From Medicago truncatula (lineage: Eukaryota; Streptophyta; Magnoliopsida; Fabales; Fabaceae), in the NCBI RefSeq assembly GCF_003473485.1, contig NC_053047.1:36690972-36754971 (forward strand): 64,000 bases of DNA, given 5' to 3'. Numbering within the stretch: the first letter of the stretch is position 1; each line of letters opens with the position of its first letter. Below are positions 1-10,479 of this stretch, one piece after another. Made by a program: the position numbers and the translations under genes. The notes under the pieces were generated by a model, which was given only the letters and a program-made list of their open reading frames with translations, did no database searches and was not told the origin of the DNA.

Positions 1-665
1 AGCATATTTCGCAAGTGAAGTATCATATTATCCTTAGATATCGCCTTATGATTCCTCTATTTTCTATTAATGAGGCGTGCCATGTTTCTCGTAAGGCATG
101 CCTGGATACTTGTGGGGAGCATGTAGTTCATTGTAAGTAGCTTCCTAGCTTTAAGTACACACATAACTTTGTTAGGGATGCCATTTATGATATATTAAGG
201 CGCGGGAATATCAGCGAAGAAGGAGGGCTTTTGAACTTCTGGATTGACCCACTAGATAGAAGTTCGACACTTAGGCCTGCAGATGTTATGGTGTGCAGAT
301 GGGTAGGAGGAAAACATGCATGTGTGGACTTGATCGAGGTTTTACCACTCGATTAGTGGTCGGGGCTTTTACGGTAGGACAAACAATCATAAAAGATGTG
401 TCAAGCAAAGCTGCCAAACATGAGAAAACGTGTTCTAACAATCAACATGCTCTTATACCATTTGCTTTTGACACTTCTGACTTCCTAGCACCAGAGATCG
501 TTGACCTTCTACATATGGTTCAAAGGGTCATGCACATCAATGTCATGACTCCTAGGTCCATGAATGTTGTGTTTACAAGGATTGATTTTTCTATCCAAAA
601 TGGCCTAGCAGTGCAGCTTGTTGCCCACTTGTCTTTTATTCATGCGCAATTAATCATTGATATAT
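1..665 (+). mobile_element. Non-LTR retrotransposon reverse transcriptase C-terminal remnant
   Basis: From about position 9 the plus strand reads as a C-terminal region known from many plant reverse-transcriptase-like repeats. A Cys/His cluster (CHVSRKACLDTCGEHVVHC) is followed by FVRDAIYDILRR, TLRPADVMV and GGKHACVDL, ending near 350. The similarity then continues in another frame (GAFTVGQ, PFAFDTSDFLAPE, NVMTPRSMNVVF) to about 660. An in-frame stop follows the His/Cys cluster and the frame shifts near 350, so it is dead. The RTE-like assignment is from memory of the family and is tentative. The element starts before the window. Confidence 0.65.
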
Positions 666-1054
666 AAAATGAATGAAAATATATTATTCGGTAAAAAAAA
701 AATTATAATATTAGGCCATTTTTACTATTGTTGGTGCTTTTAGTTTAAAGTCAAAGTATTTAACATTTGTAACTTATAATTTAAGAGACCAATATGAAAC
801 AAAAAAACTTATTATATGTTTCATTCTACTTTGACAAAAACTATTTTTGAATGAATTGATTTTTTAAAATTGATTCTTATTAAAAATGAGTTGTTGAAAA
901 AGTGATTTATGTTTGGATATATTTATGTAAAAGTGAATTGAATTAAAAATTTATGTTAGAATCAATTCTAAAATCATAAGTTACAAATAGAAGCTTCAAG
1001 TAGACATCGTTTAAATTTATGTACAATTTTAGAATCAAAAGCTATAAATAGTAG
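666..1054. other. AT-rich intergenic, no gene seen
   Basis: AT-rich DNA without a credible reading frame. A stretch near 840-1010 repeats short runs around 'gaattgatttt' and 'agaatcaattct', resembling sequence at 62090-62220 in the UGT intron. It may be a worn MITE, but no clean ends were found. Confidence 0.4.
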
Positions 1055-1670
1055 CTTTAAATAGACATCATTTAAGTAGACATAGTTTAATTTTGTGTGA
1101 ATCAATTGTTAGTGAGTTGAATTATTTGATTTTATTTGTGTTTCTGCACGTCGTTTAATTAAACGTTAGTTTTTCTTTTCAGTGGTTTAAGCATCTTGTA
1201 ATCCAAAAAAGAAGAAAAAACCTTTGTCATGTTCTGCATATGATATAAGTCTGGCTAGTGGCTATGCACCTGTTGTGTCATGCACCCCAAAAAATGAAAT
1301 TATATTTATTCAATTATATATACCAAATGTACTTGCTTGTTTACTAGATACTTAGATAGACCGTTTAATAAGTCTGGCTATCATTCCTTTGGTTAGTTTT
1401 CTTCAAACTCAATATACTGCATTCATATCAATTATATTATATTCAAAATAGACTCTCCAAATATTATAATTAATTGAAAGTCATCAAAGGCTAATAATAT
1501 AAAGAAATAACCCTTCAAAGGGCCAATTGTATTCATATCAAAAGGGTTTGTGCTCTTGGTGACAACATGCCAATTGTATTGCATATTGGTCAAAAGTTTG
1601 GCCTTAATTAAAAGTGTGGAAATTGTTTAGGTTACCCATAGATAAGAAAATGTAAGTACGTACTTCCCTC

Positions 1671-1678
1671 TATAAATT
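1671..1678 (+). promoter_or_regulatory. TATA box of Kunitz gene 1
   Basis: TATAAATT lies 85 bases before the ATG. All six Kunitz genes here have TATAAAT 77-87 bases before the start codon. A CCATAGATA box at 1636-1644 lies upstream, and a GGTCAA (reverse TTGACC, W-box core) lies near 1587. Confidence 0.7.
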
Positions 1679-1755
1679 GATATTCTTCAAATTGCCATAA
1701 ACTTCATCCATCACAAACCAAACTTAATTACAAATTACTTAAAGCATACAGAACA

Positions 1756-2397
1756 ATGAAAAACACATTGCTAGCATTTTTCTTTCTCTTTACCTTCTTA
1801 AGCTCACAACCACTTCTTGGAGCAGCTGAAGCTTCAAATGAACAAGTGGTTGACACATTAGGCAAGAAACTCCGAGCTGATGCTAATTACTATATTATCC
1901 CGGTTCCCATATACAAATGTGGACCTTATGGTAAATGTAGAAGCAGTGGTTCAAGTCTTGCCCTAGCAAGTAATGGAAAAACTTGCCCTCTTGATGTTGT
2001 GGTTGTTGATAGATATCAAGCTTTGCCACTTACTTTTATCCCTGTTAACCCTAAGAAGGGTGTTATTCGTGTGTCTACTGATTTAAACATCAAATTCTCA
2101 TCTCGTGCTACTTGTCTACACCATTCCATGGTGTGGAAGCTTGATCGTTTTAATGTATCTAAGAGACAATGGTTTATTACTATTGGTGGTGTTGCTGGAA
2201 ATCCGGGATGGGAAACCATTAATAATTGGTTCAAGATTGAGAAGTATGGTGATGCTTATAAGTTGGTGTTTTGCCCTAGTGTGGTGCAGTCTTTCAAGCA
2301 TATGTGTAAGGATGTTGGAGTATTTGTTGATGAAAATGGAAATAAGCGTTTGGCTTTAAGCGATGTTCCCCTTAAAGTTAAATTTCAACAAGCTTGA
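1756..2397 (+). CDS. Kunitz-type protease inhibitor (KTI 1, left arm)
   Basis: A 213-residue, intronless protein of the Kunitz (STI, beta-trefoil) family, predicted to be secreted and to inhibit serine or other proteases. Residues 1-26 form a signal peptide ending near GAAEA. The family signature follows (VVDTLGKKLRADANYYIIPV), then CPLDVVVV near 76, VIRVSTDLNIKF, WFKIEKYGDAYKLVFCP and a C-terminal LALSDVPLKVKF. The usual disulfide cysteines are present (TCPLDV with ATC; FCP with HMC). The cysteine-rich CPxVCPSC stretch of its relatives reads CPSVVQSF here, so two cysteines are missing. An extra pair lies in KCGPYGKC. The start is fixed by the signal peptide and the TATA box 85 bases upstream. 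Target protease is unknown. Its twin lies at 5180-5821. Confidence 0.93.
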   Translation: MKNTLLAFFFLFTFLSSQPLLGAAEASNEQVVDTLGKKLRADANYYIIPVPIYKCGPYGKCRSSGSSLALASNGKTCPLDVVVVDRYQALPLTFIPVNPKKGVIRVSTDLNIKFSSRATCLHHSMVWKLDRFNVSKRQWFITIGGVAGNPGWETINNWFKIEKYGDAYKLVFCPSVVQSFKHMCKDVGVFVDENGNKRLALSDVPLKVKFQQA

Positions 2398-2719
2398 TGA
2401 AAGCCTCTCTAATATAATGCATAAATAGATATGAAAACATGCATTTCTCTTTAAATAATGTTTATTTGGATCCTCAAAGTCAGGCTTCCTTATTACATAC
2501 AAATAAAATAAATAAACTTATTAATGTTTATCATCCTATAGCACTTGGTTAATTGTTCAAAATTGAGCCTATAATATACACGACGTATGAAAAATGAACT
2601 TCTAAAATAAAAACATATATTTTATGAGATTCTTCTTGTTTTTGACACAATAATATATGTGTAGTTAAAAAAGTGACCTAGAGGTTTAATTTTATCCACA
2701 CGTGTTTAGGACTTTAAAA

Positions 2720-3763
2720 TAGGCATGGCAATGGGGCGGGGTGTGGAGGAGATTTACTTTCCCTGTCCCCATACCCTACTCCCATATAGTTACTTGTTAC
2801 CCTACTCATACCTAGCGTGGATGAGAAATCGAATCTCATCCCCTTCCCCGACGGGTTCGGGTCTCCCCGCCCCATCCCTATCACCGCAATGGATAATTTT
2901 TTTTTAGCTCCGAGCACAATTTTGTAATGCATTATCCAACAAAGAGATGTTGGTGATCGATGATTATGGTCTCCCTGCCCCATCCCCATCACCGCAGTGG
3001 ATAATTTTTTTTAGCTTCGATCGCAATGTTGTAATGCATTATCCAACAAAGAGATGTTGGCGATTGATGATTATGGTAAAGGAGAAGAAAGAGGCCGAGA
3101 GTGTGAGATATCGAAGGAGAAAAGAGAGAACTATTAATGCAGTACGGAAGCGTAGGGTTAGCAGGCGCTAAACCTAGATAGAAAAAAACAAGTTTGCAAG
3201 CGACAAACTTGTGAAAATAGGGTTACAAGCGACAAACCTATCAAAATAAAGGTTTCCGGAATCCACTAGAATTGAGAGAAAAGTCTCGAATATTATTAAT
3301 GAATAAAAAGTGTTTGTCTTAGGCTGCATAAGTTCTGCTTATATAGTGATTGAAATAACAAACCCGTGGGCCGAAATAATAATAGAAAGTTTTAGAAAAT
3401 TACTAAGATTTGGCTAAAAAATAAATACTACTAAATTACTAATAAAACCCTCCTACATCAACTATGATAAGTGATTGTCATCTGAAAGATTGAGAATCTG
3501 ACTGTATAAGTGAAATGATATAGGGTTTGGGTTTCTATTTATATAGATAAGGGGTAAAAAAAAAATGATTTTCTACATTCGGGACGGGTTTGGGTATGAG
3601 TTTGGGATGGGTACCTATATCTCCGTTACCCGTCTCATGCCCATGTTTGAAAATCGGGAAAAACCCAAACTCATATCCAAACCCAATCAAAACGGAGAAA
3701 ACTCATCAAATTGAGTTTGATTCGAGCGAGTACCCGCGGATATGGGTTTTGTTGCCATGCCTA
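2720..3763. mobile_element. Non-autonomous hAT transposon
   Basis: The terminal inverted repeats are TAGGCATGGCAA and TTGCCATGCCTA. They are flanked by a perfect 8-bp target duplication CTTTAAAA (2712-2719 and 3764-3771), which is diagnostic of hAT elements. There is no transposase frame. Subterminal regions are rich in 'ggcgggg' and 'gggtttgggta' motifs. Its first 466 bases are repeated inverted in the right arm at 4392-4857. Confidence 0.9.
2884..3076. repeat. Tandem duplication inside the hAT element
   Basis: A unit of about 118 bases occurs twice in a row. It runs from 'ccgcaatggataatttttttt' through 'aacaaagagatgttgg' to 'gattatggt'. The same doubled unit is present in the inverted copy at 4500-4690, so it predates the inversion. 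Confidence 0.75.
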
Positions 3764-4391
3764 CTTTAAAACATGGCTTTACACAACAAATTATATTTTT
3801 CCGAGTAGGGACAAATTAATTATGAATTTTTTAAACAATTCATAATTAATTTGTCTCATTTAAATACTCATAAATTTTATGGTTAATGTTTTATGATATT
3901 TTAACCATGCCTACAAAATTGGAGAACAAAATTTGACGTGTGAGTTTACGCTTACTCGAAACAAAATTACAATTTTACACATTTTTGGTTGTAAATTACG
4001 ATAAAACGAAACATCTTCGAAATGCTATGAAACTTTGCATTTCCATTTTATGCATTTTTATAGATGTCTCTACAAGTATCCAACTTAAAATTCGATCTTT
4101 AGGTCAAGATTTTCGTTGTTTTGTATGTTGAAATTTTTACTCTTAGAAATTCATAATAAGTTCTAATATTTTGTATAAAGCCATATTTTAATGTCCTAAA
4201 CATGTCTAAAAAAATCATGAAAAAATTTAACATATGTTACTTTTTTTGAATTCGTGTATAAAAAATAATCAGAATCTCAAAGTACAAAGATAGAATATGT
4301 ATTTTTCATTTATTTTAGAAAGTCATTTTTTCAAACTTGGCTTATTTTTTCAGGTTTCGTTGCTTCTTCTCCTAAAACTTATATGTTACTC
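3186..4391. other. Spacer between the inverted arms
   Basis: This is 1.2 kb of sequence not present in the right arm. The first 578 bases are the remaining half of the hAT element. From 3764 on it is AT-rich flanking DNA with no supported gene; the short open frame at 3940-4131 shows no recognisable domain. Confidence 0.6.
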
Positions 4392-4857
4392 TTTTCTATC
4401 TAGGTTTAGCGCTTGCTAACCCTACGCTTCCGTACTGCGTCAATAGTTCTCTCTTTTCTCCTTTGATATCTCACACTCTCGGCCTCTTTCTTCTCCTTTA
4501 CCATAATCATCGATCGCCAACATCTCTTTGTTGGATAATGCATTACAACATTGCGCTCGAAGCTAAAAAAAATTATCCACTGCGGTGATGGGATGGGGCA
4601 GGGAGACCATAATCATCGATCACCAACATCTCTTTGTTGGATAATGCATTACAAAATTGTGCTCGGAGCTAAAAAAAAAATTATCCATTGCGGTGATAGG
4701 GATGGGGCGGGGAGACCCGAACCCGTCGGGGAAGGGGATGAGATTCGATTTCTCATCCACGCTAGGTATGAGTAGGGTAACAAGTAACTATATGGGAGTA
4801 GGGTATGGGGACAGGGAAAGTAAAACTCCTCCACACCCCGCCCCATTGCCATGCCTA
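4392..4857 (-). mobile_element. Partial hAT copy at the inner edge of the right arm
   Basis: Carries one terminal repeat (TTGCCATGCCTA at 4846-4857) followed by the old flank TTTTAAAG, but stops abruptly at 4392. It is therefore a piece carried along in the duplication and not an independent insertion. Confidence 0.85.
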
Positions 4858-5179
4858 TTTTAAAGTCCTAAACACGTGTGGATAAAATTAAACCTCTAGG
4901 TCATTTTTTTAACTACGCATATATTATTGTGTCAAAAACAAAAAGAATCTCATAAAATATATGTTTTTATTTTACAAGTTCATTTTTCATACGTCGTGTA
5001 TATTATAGGCTCAATTTTGAACAATTAACCAAGTGCTATAGGATGATAAACATTAATAAGTTTATTTATTTTATTTGTTTGTAATAAGGAAGCCTAACTT
5101 TGAGGATCCCAATAAACATTATTGAAAGAGAAATGCATGTTTTCATATCTATTTATGCATTATATTAGAGAGGCTTTCA

Positions 5180-5821
5180 TCAAGCTTGTTGAAATTTAAC
5201 TTTAAGGGGAACATCGCTTAAAGCCAAACGCTTATTTCCATTTTCATCAACAAATACTCCAACATCCTTACACATATGCTTGAAAGACTGCACCACACTA
5301 GGGCAAAACACCAACTTATAAGCATCACCATACTTCTCAATCTTGAACCAATTATTAATGGTTTCCCATCCCGGATTTCCAGCAACACCACCAATAGTAA
5401 TAAACCATTGTCTCTTAGATACATTAAAACGATCAAGCTTCCACACCATGGAATGGTGTAGACAAGTAGCACGAGATGAGAATTTGATGTTTAAATCAGT
5501 AGACACACGAATAACACCCTTCTTAGGGTTAACAGGGATAAAAGTAAGTGGCAAAGCTTGATATCTATCAACAACCACAACATCAAGAGGGCAAGTTTTT
5601 CCAATACTTGCTAGGGCAAGACTTGAACCACTGCTTCTACATTTACCATAAGGTCCACATTTGTATATGGGAACCGGGATAATATAGTAATTAGCATCAG
5701 CTCGGAGTTTCTTGCCTAATGTGTCAACCACTTGTTCATTTGAAGCTTCAGCTGCTCCAAGAAGTGGTTGTGAGCTTAAGAAGGTAAAGAGAAAGAAAAA
5801 TGCTAGCAATGTGTTTTTCAT
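5180..5821 (-). CDS. Kunitz-type protease inhibitor (KTI 2, right arm)
   Basis: A 213-residue Kunitz inhibitor that differs from KTI 1 by a single residue (SIGKT for SNGKT near position 74). Signal peptide, trefoil core, missing VCPSC cysteines and C-terminus are the same. An open frame extends upstream to an ATG at 5899, but that ATG lies inside the TATA box (TATAAATTG, 5905-5897), so it cannot be the start; 5821 matches the twin. The gene converges on KTI 1 with about 2.8 kb between the stop codons. Both copies look functional and must have near-identical expression unless promoter changes beyond the TATA matter. Confidence 0.93.
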   Translation of the reverse strand: MKNTLLAFFFLFTFLSSQPLLGAAEASNEQVVDTLGKKLRADANYYIIPVPIYKCGPYGKCRSSGSSLALASIGKTCPLDVVVVDRYQALPLTFIPVNPKKGVIRVSTDLNIKFSSRATCLHHSMVWKLDRFNVSKRQWFITIGGVAGNPGWETINNWFKIEKYGDAYKLVFCPSVVQSFKHMCKDVGVFVDENGNKRLALSDVPLKVKFQQA

Positions 5822-6305
5822 TGTTCTGTATGCTTTAAGTAATTTGTAATTAAGTTTGGTTTGTGATGGATGAAGTTTATGGCAGTTGAAGGATATCAAT
5901 TTATAGAGGATAGTACGTGCTTAATTTTTCTTATCTATGGGTAACCTAAAAAAATTTCACTTTTAATTAAGGCCAAACTTTTGACCAATATGCAATACAA
6001 TTGGCATGTTGTCACCAAGAGCACAAACCCTTTTGATATGAATACAATTGGCCCTTTGAAGGGTTATTTCTTTATATTATTATCCTTTGATGACTTTCAA
6101 TTAATTATAATATTTGGAGAGTCTATTTTGAATATAATATAATTGATATGAATGCAGTATATTGATTTTGAAGAAAACTAAACAAAGGAATAATAGCCAG
6201 ACTTATTAAACGGTCTAAGTATCTAGTAAACAAGCAAGTACATTTGAAAGTTTTTTTCTTCTTTTTTGGATTACAAGATGCTTAAACCGCTGAAAAGAAA
6301 AACTA

Positions 6306-6586
6306 CTCCCTCCGTCCCAAATTGTATGTCGTTTTAAGGAAAAAAATTTGTCCCAAATTATATGTCGCTTTAAAATACCAATGCAACATTAATGTTACTT
6401 TTCCTATTATAACCTTAATTATTTATTACTTTCTCTTCTTTCAATTCTTTCATTTATCTTTCCCAATTATTCATTAAGGACAATTTTGTAAAACAACTCA
6501 TAATATCTTTTTTCCACACAATATTAATTGCATTTCTTAATATGTGTGAAATGCCCAAAACATCATACAATTTAGGACGGAGGGAG
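6306..6586. mobile_element. Stowaway MITE (Tc1/mariner type)
   Basis: Begins CTCCCTCCGTCCCAAATTG and ends with its complement (GGACGGAGGGAG), flanked by TA on both sides. The left arm of the inverted duplication keeps the empty site, showing that it inserted after the duplication. Confidence 0.92.
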
Positions 6587-6697
6587 TAACGTTTAATTAA
6601 ACGACGTGTAGATAACACAAATAAAATCAAATAATTCAACTCACTAATTGATTCACACAAAATTAAACTATGTCTACTTAAATGATGTCTATTTAAA

Positions 6698-7139
6698 CTA
6701 TATATATATATATGAATCTCTTTCTTCTCTATTGCTCACGGCTCACCATCAAGTTCACAACTACTCCTTTCACCATGATCTTTTCTCCAAAATTCTCTCG
6801 CGATTCCAGAAGAGAAGAGAAGTGTGGAATCTGAATTTCAGAAGAGAAGAGAAGCAGCGTGTACAAGAGAGAAGATGAAGGTTAAGAATTTAGGATAGCA
6901 CATGATGTTTGTTTTAAGAACAGTCTAATCTCAACCGTTGATATTAATTTAATTTAATCTAATGGTTAGCATTTAACCCTCTCACCTCTCATTTTAAAAG
7001 CCCTTTCACTTGAAATGCCCTCTATATATATATAAACTCGCACGCCTGCTTAGTGTAGCATTAACTTTTAATGCTATTTCTCACATCAAAAATATTGAAA
7101 GTTGAAACACAGAAGGCATGTGTAGCAGGTGTTAATTGA
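6698..7139. other. Intergenic, AT microsatellite, no gene
   Basis: Starts with a short TA run (6701-6713), followed by sequence with scattered 'gaagagaagag' repeats. No supported coding region or structured element was found. Confidence 0.4.
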
Positions 7140-7189
7140 AAAATGAAGCATACTGAATTACATGACTTCCTTCAGATTGACGTAGTCGA

Positions 7190-7423
7190 CTATATTATGG
7201 TTGTGGCTTGGATGGAAGTGGCAGTACCTAGTCCGGCCGGGTCTCGGATTTTTCTGAGCGGTTTAGGAAACTTTATTTCCTCTTCCTTGTATTTAATGTT
7301 AGCATATTCAAGTAGGATGTTTTCCTTCAGATTCGCGTAGGTCGAGCGGCTTATCTGGCCCAAACTTGTCCGTTCAACCTTCTCGCTTTTCTTTGGCGGC
7401 TCTTCCTTTCTCTTCGTAGACAT
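7190..7423 (-). mobile_element. Possible LTR-retrotransposon gag fossil
   Basis: A short minus-strand frame with a basic stretch and then KFPKPLRK spaced like the segment before the zinc knuckle in some plant Ty3/gypsy gag proteins. It is a broken fragment with no visible LTRs. The assignment is weak and based on residue pattern only. Confidence 0.25.
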
Positions 7424-7589
7424 ATATTACTCATCAAGGAACTGATTTCAACATTCAGAATCCTTATCATGCAGAATTTTGCTCCAAGAATTGGCTTTTT
7501 AGTCTACATAAACCAGAAACTAGTGAAGCAAACATTTTTTTAATAAGAAAAATATTATTAATTATAGATATAGAATTTAACGATTATGG

Positions 7590-8751
7590 TTGTCGGTTAA
7601 AACTTTCATGCCCTCTAAAAATGAAGTTTCTAAACCAAACAAGATCACCTCGCTGACATCCTTATGTAAAGGATTGTGGCTGGGACTACTGCTACCATCA
7701 CTACCCATCAAATGGTCAGTTAGGAAGGTTCCACGACGACAAGTAAAGGACATATAGCATCATCGAGCAGTCACCATATAAAACTGTTACTAGACTAACA
7801 ACGAGGGAAGCAATGACAAAGCAAACAGGTTCAAGTTTCTCAAGCAAATACATAGTGCAGAAACTATGAATACTGAGACAAATTTAATGTTTCAGATTTC
7901 TACTCAACCTACTCCTCTGCTGCTCTTGGATCATCAAAGATTAGTAACATTGTTTTTTTTATAGCCTAAACATATTTCAGTAGAAAACAATTGGTGTATG
8001 AAAAATATATAGAAAACTGTTGGAGATATATCTGAGCCACAGAGGTGACACAGGTTCCTACAAAGGCCCTCAAATTGTTAAAAGTATCCAAATAATAGGA
8101 TTTTAGTTTTAGGCATTGAAGGAAAGAAACAGTGAACAGAAACTGAAAAATGAGAAAATATCTCGAATAGGTGCCACTTGATCAACACACCCTCTGGAAT
8201 TGTGAAGAACCATACTGGTTTCCTGATTCCTTCACTTTTCTATGCAAAATGTTTAATCAATAATACCAGGATTCAAGCGAAACAAAATGGATCGATTACA
8301 GTGAAGAGTGAAGGCTTAAAGTTTTTTCTTAAAACCAAATTTGTACACTATTTTCTAAATCTACTCATCTTTTGTGTGCTGATAGATTTCTCAAATTCTA
8401 GGAATTAGTTTACTTGAATAAGAAGCAAGCATAAGCAATATTTAATAACTTATCATGTTGTTGCTGGCCTAGAAGTCTAAGTGTGCCGCTGAGGCCATCA
8501 ACTAAAATACATATTTCAAAAAATGATAATACATGTATTTATTTATTTTTATATCATAATACATGTATTTTTAAAAGGTGAATTATGAACCATACTCATG
8601 AATATGATATGCCGTCATTATTAAAAAAGGTGCAGGTGCTGCCATCCTAAGCCATTCATCATATTTATGGTATATAAAGAGAAGATACTAGATACACAAA
8701 TGTTCCATCAAAGATAAAGACCAGGAACCATATTTAGGAAATGAGTATCTG
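7590..8751. repeat. Segmental copy A, distal part (no gene)
   Basis: Part of the A copy of a repeated segment. Near 7640-7730 it resembles 16640-16720 of copy B ('aaaggattgtggctg'), and 8340-8700 resembles 26840-27230 of copy C ('tcttttgtgtgctgatag', 'gagaagatactagatac'). I see no intact reading frame. Confidence 0.6.
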
Positions 8752-8925
8752 CAGAATATGACAGACCTTTCAAAAGCTCGGACTTGGATTCAGGACCATG
8801 TTCCACCTTACCTTTCACAAATCAAAATGACTTTGCATAACTGTGGGAAATGAGGTATTCAATAGCAATGATACTTAGATAATGTTGAAACTTCTCCCAC
8901 CAATGCAAAATGAGCATGCTTTTAG
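8752..8925 (+). pseudogene. GH17 beta-1,3-glucanase fragment (copy A)
   Basis: The frame reads LSKARTWIQDHVPPYLSQIK, matching the GH17 segment before the catalytic-acid motif (compare copy B, WIQHHVQPYLSETKIT). An extra T in 'actttgc' (copy B has 'acttgc') shifts the frame, so the GNEVF motif is read out of frame. Only about 55 codons of a gene normally 300-450 residues long survive. It is a dead host-gene fragment repeated beside each PPR gene. Confidence 0.75.
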
Positions 8926-10479
8926 TCAGCCCCAAAAAAAGTTGTTAGTGATTTCTATGCCCAATCTATCCAAGAATGCACATCCACTCATACCTAGTGA
9001 CTACCTATCATAGTTCAATAATAGCATCTCATAAGGATTTCGAGGGGGAGAAGCAGTCCCTCTTTGCTATTCACCAACAAGTAAAATTGTGTAAAAAAAT
9101 ATAAATAACAACCTCTTCTAATATCATGATAAGACGTAGACTCCACAATAGAGGAACATAATTATACAACATTCTAAATAAAACCTAAATCTATAGAACC
9201 ATGTCCAGACCGAACTTCAAGAGGCGGGTAAAGATTACTTCTTCTTTGGAAGAAACGGGTGAAAAGGCAATAAGCCTTTTTCCCTGCACATTAAATGACA
9301 CAAGGGTTCATTGATGCATTCGGAGTAAAATTCAAAGACATATAGCATCATAGAGCTATAGCAAGTGACTCTGTCTGCAATGCAACACAAGTGGGAAAAG
9401 ACAGAGTCACTCGTCCTCAAAAAGTATACTTGCTATAATATGCATCAGGATGTCCACCTGCATCCCCAAGAATGATGCCCTAACTAACTGCAGTAATCTC
9501 CATTCATATATGTTGCAAGATTAACAACATGCCTTAAGTTCTTCCATTTTAAGCACAATGAATGCATGATATACTACAATAAGTCTATGACTTAACGGTA
9601 CGTGTATCGAAACATAGTTCTCATTTAAGCAAGATTTCAATTAGCTTTAAAGTTTAAACAACATATAATATTTCCAAGAATCAAATTTAACATCAAAATC
9701 AACAATTATGTTGGAAATAGAATCATGCTTCCTACAAGCATGCAATTTCTAAATTCTAAACTATATTTCTACTGACCAAACAATTTCAAGGCCAGACCTT
9801 AGTTACTCATTTAAGTTTTAGCATTTCAGCCTTAAGTTTAGCATTCTAAAATAGTTAAGCTTCCTAAGATTAGAATTATGTAAAAGTACAAGTATAACTA
9901 AGATAAAATAAATGAAGTTACTTCTTAAGTTCAATTATGATTAAGAAATTCTGTCTCAATAATGAAAAAATTAGATTCTGTGGGGACAACTATATTCCAT
10001 GACCTTTCTAGCTCTCAATACTTCTTTCAAGGCATATTTAAGTTGATTATGAAGCTGTAATGGGGCCATAGATACTCATTATGCAGCAATTTCATTTAGC
10101 TAAACGAGCACACCAAGTCCTTCTTACCCATATGCTGGCTATCAAATCATTTGTTAAGGCAACCCTTCCATCGAAATTAGTCTATATAACAGTTCAGATC
10201 ATTCAAAGTTTCACTCAAGATAAATAAATAAATGTAATTCAAAGCAGAAAGGTATACTAACATCCAAATCTGCAGATAAGAGGGTGCACAACTTTCATAA
10301 TTGATTGATGAAACTCTCAATGAGGTAAGATAACATCATATAGAGAAATCGAAATGGAAGATACACAAGAAGCATAAAGGTTTTTGTAAACACAGTTAAC
10401 AAAAACAATAAAAAAGTTTCTTTTCCACTAGCAGAGGCAAGTACATAAAATGAAATGATGCTATCAAATAGTTTTAGTC
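8926..10479. repeat. Downstream part of segmental copy A
   Basis: Closely matches 17953-19845 of copy B (for example 'gacagagtcactcgtcctc' and 'tatgttgcaagattaacaac'), apart from insertions found only in B. Contains no supported gene; the small minus frame at 9235-9420 is not conserved as a protein in B. Confidence 0.8.

Larger units (their letters stand above)
1055..3185 (+). repeat. Left arm of a large inverted duplication
   Basis: This segment reappears in reverse complement at 4392-6697. It contains the first Kunitz gene with its promoter, 3' flank and the first half of a hAT element. The two encoded Kunitz proteins differ at one residue out of 213. Against the right arm, this arm has about 100 extra bases near 1222-1322 and lacks the Stowaway element at 6306-6586. 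The outer end is near the run 'gtagctttaaatagacatc' at 1051 and the inner end at 'ctagatagaaaa' at 3174-3185. Confidence 0.93.
4392..6697 (-). repeat. Right arm of the large inverted duplication
   Basis: Reverse complement of 1055-3185. The inner end falls inside the hAT sequence at 'ttttctatctag', and the outer end at 'gatgtctatttaaa' (6684-6697). The arm was later interrupted by a Stowaway MITE at 6306-6586. High identity across coding and non-coding parts indicates a recent event. Confidence 0.93.

Noticed and set aside
5180-5899. A 239-residue form of KTI 2
   Set aside because: The upstream ATG lies inside the TATA box, and the extension has no signal-peptide logic.
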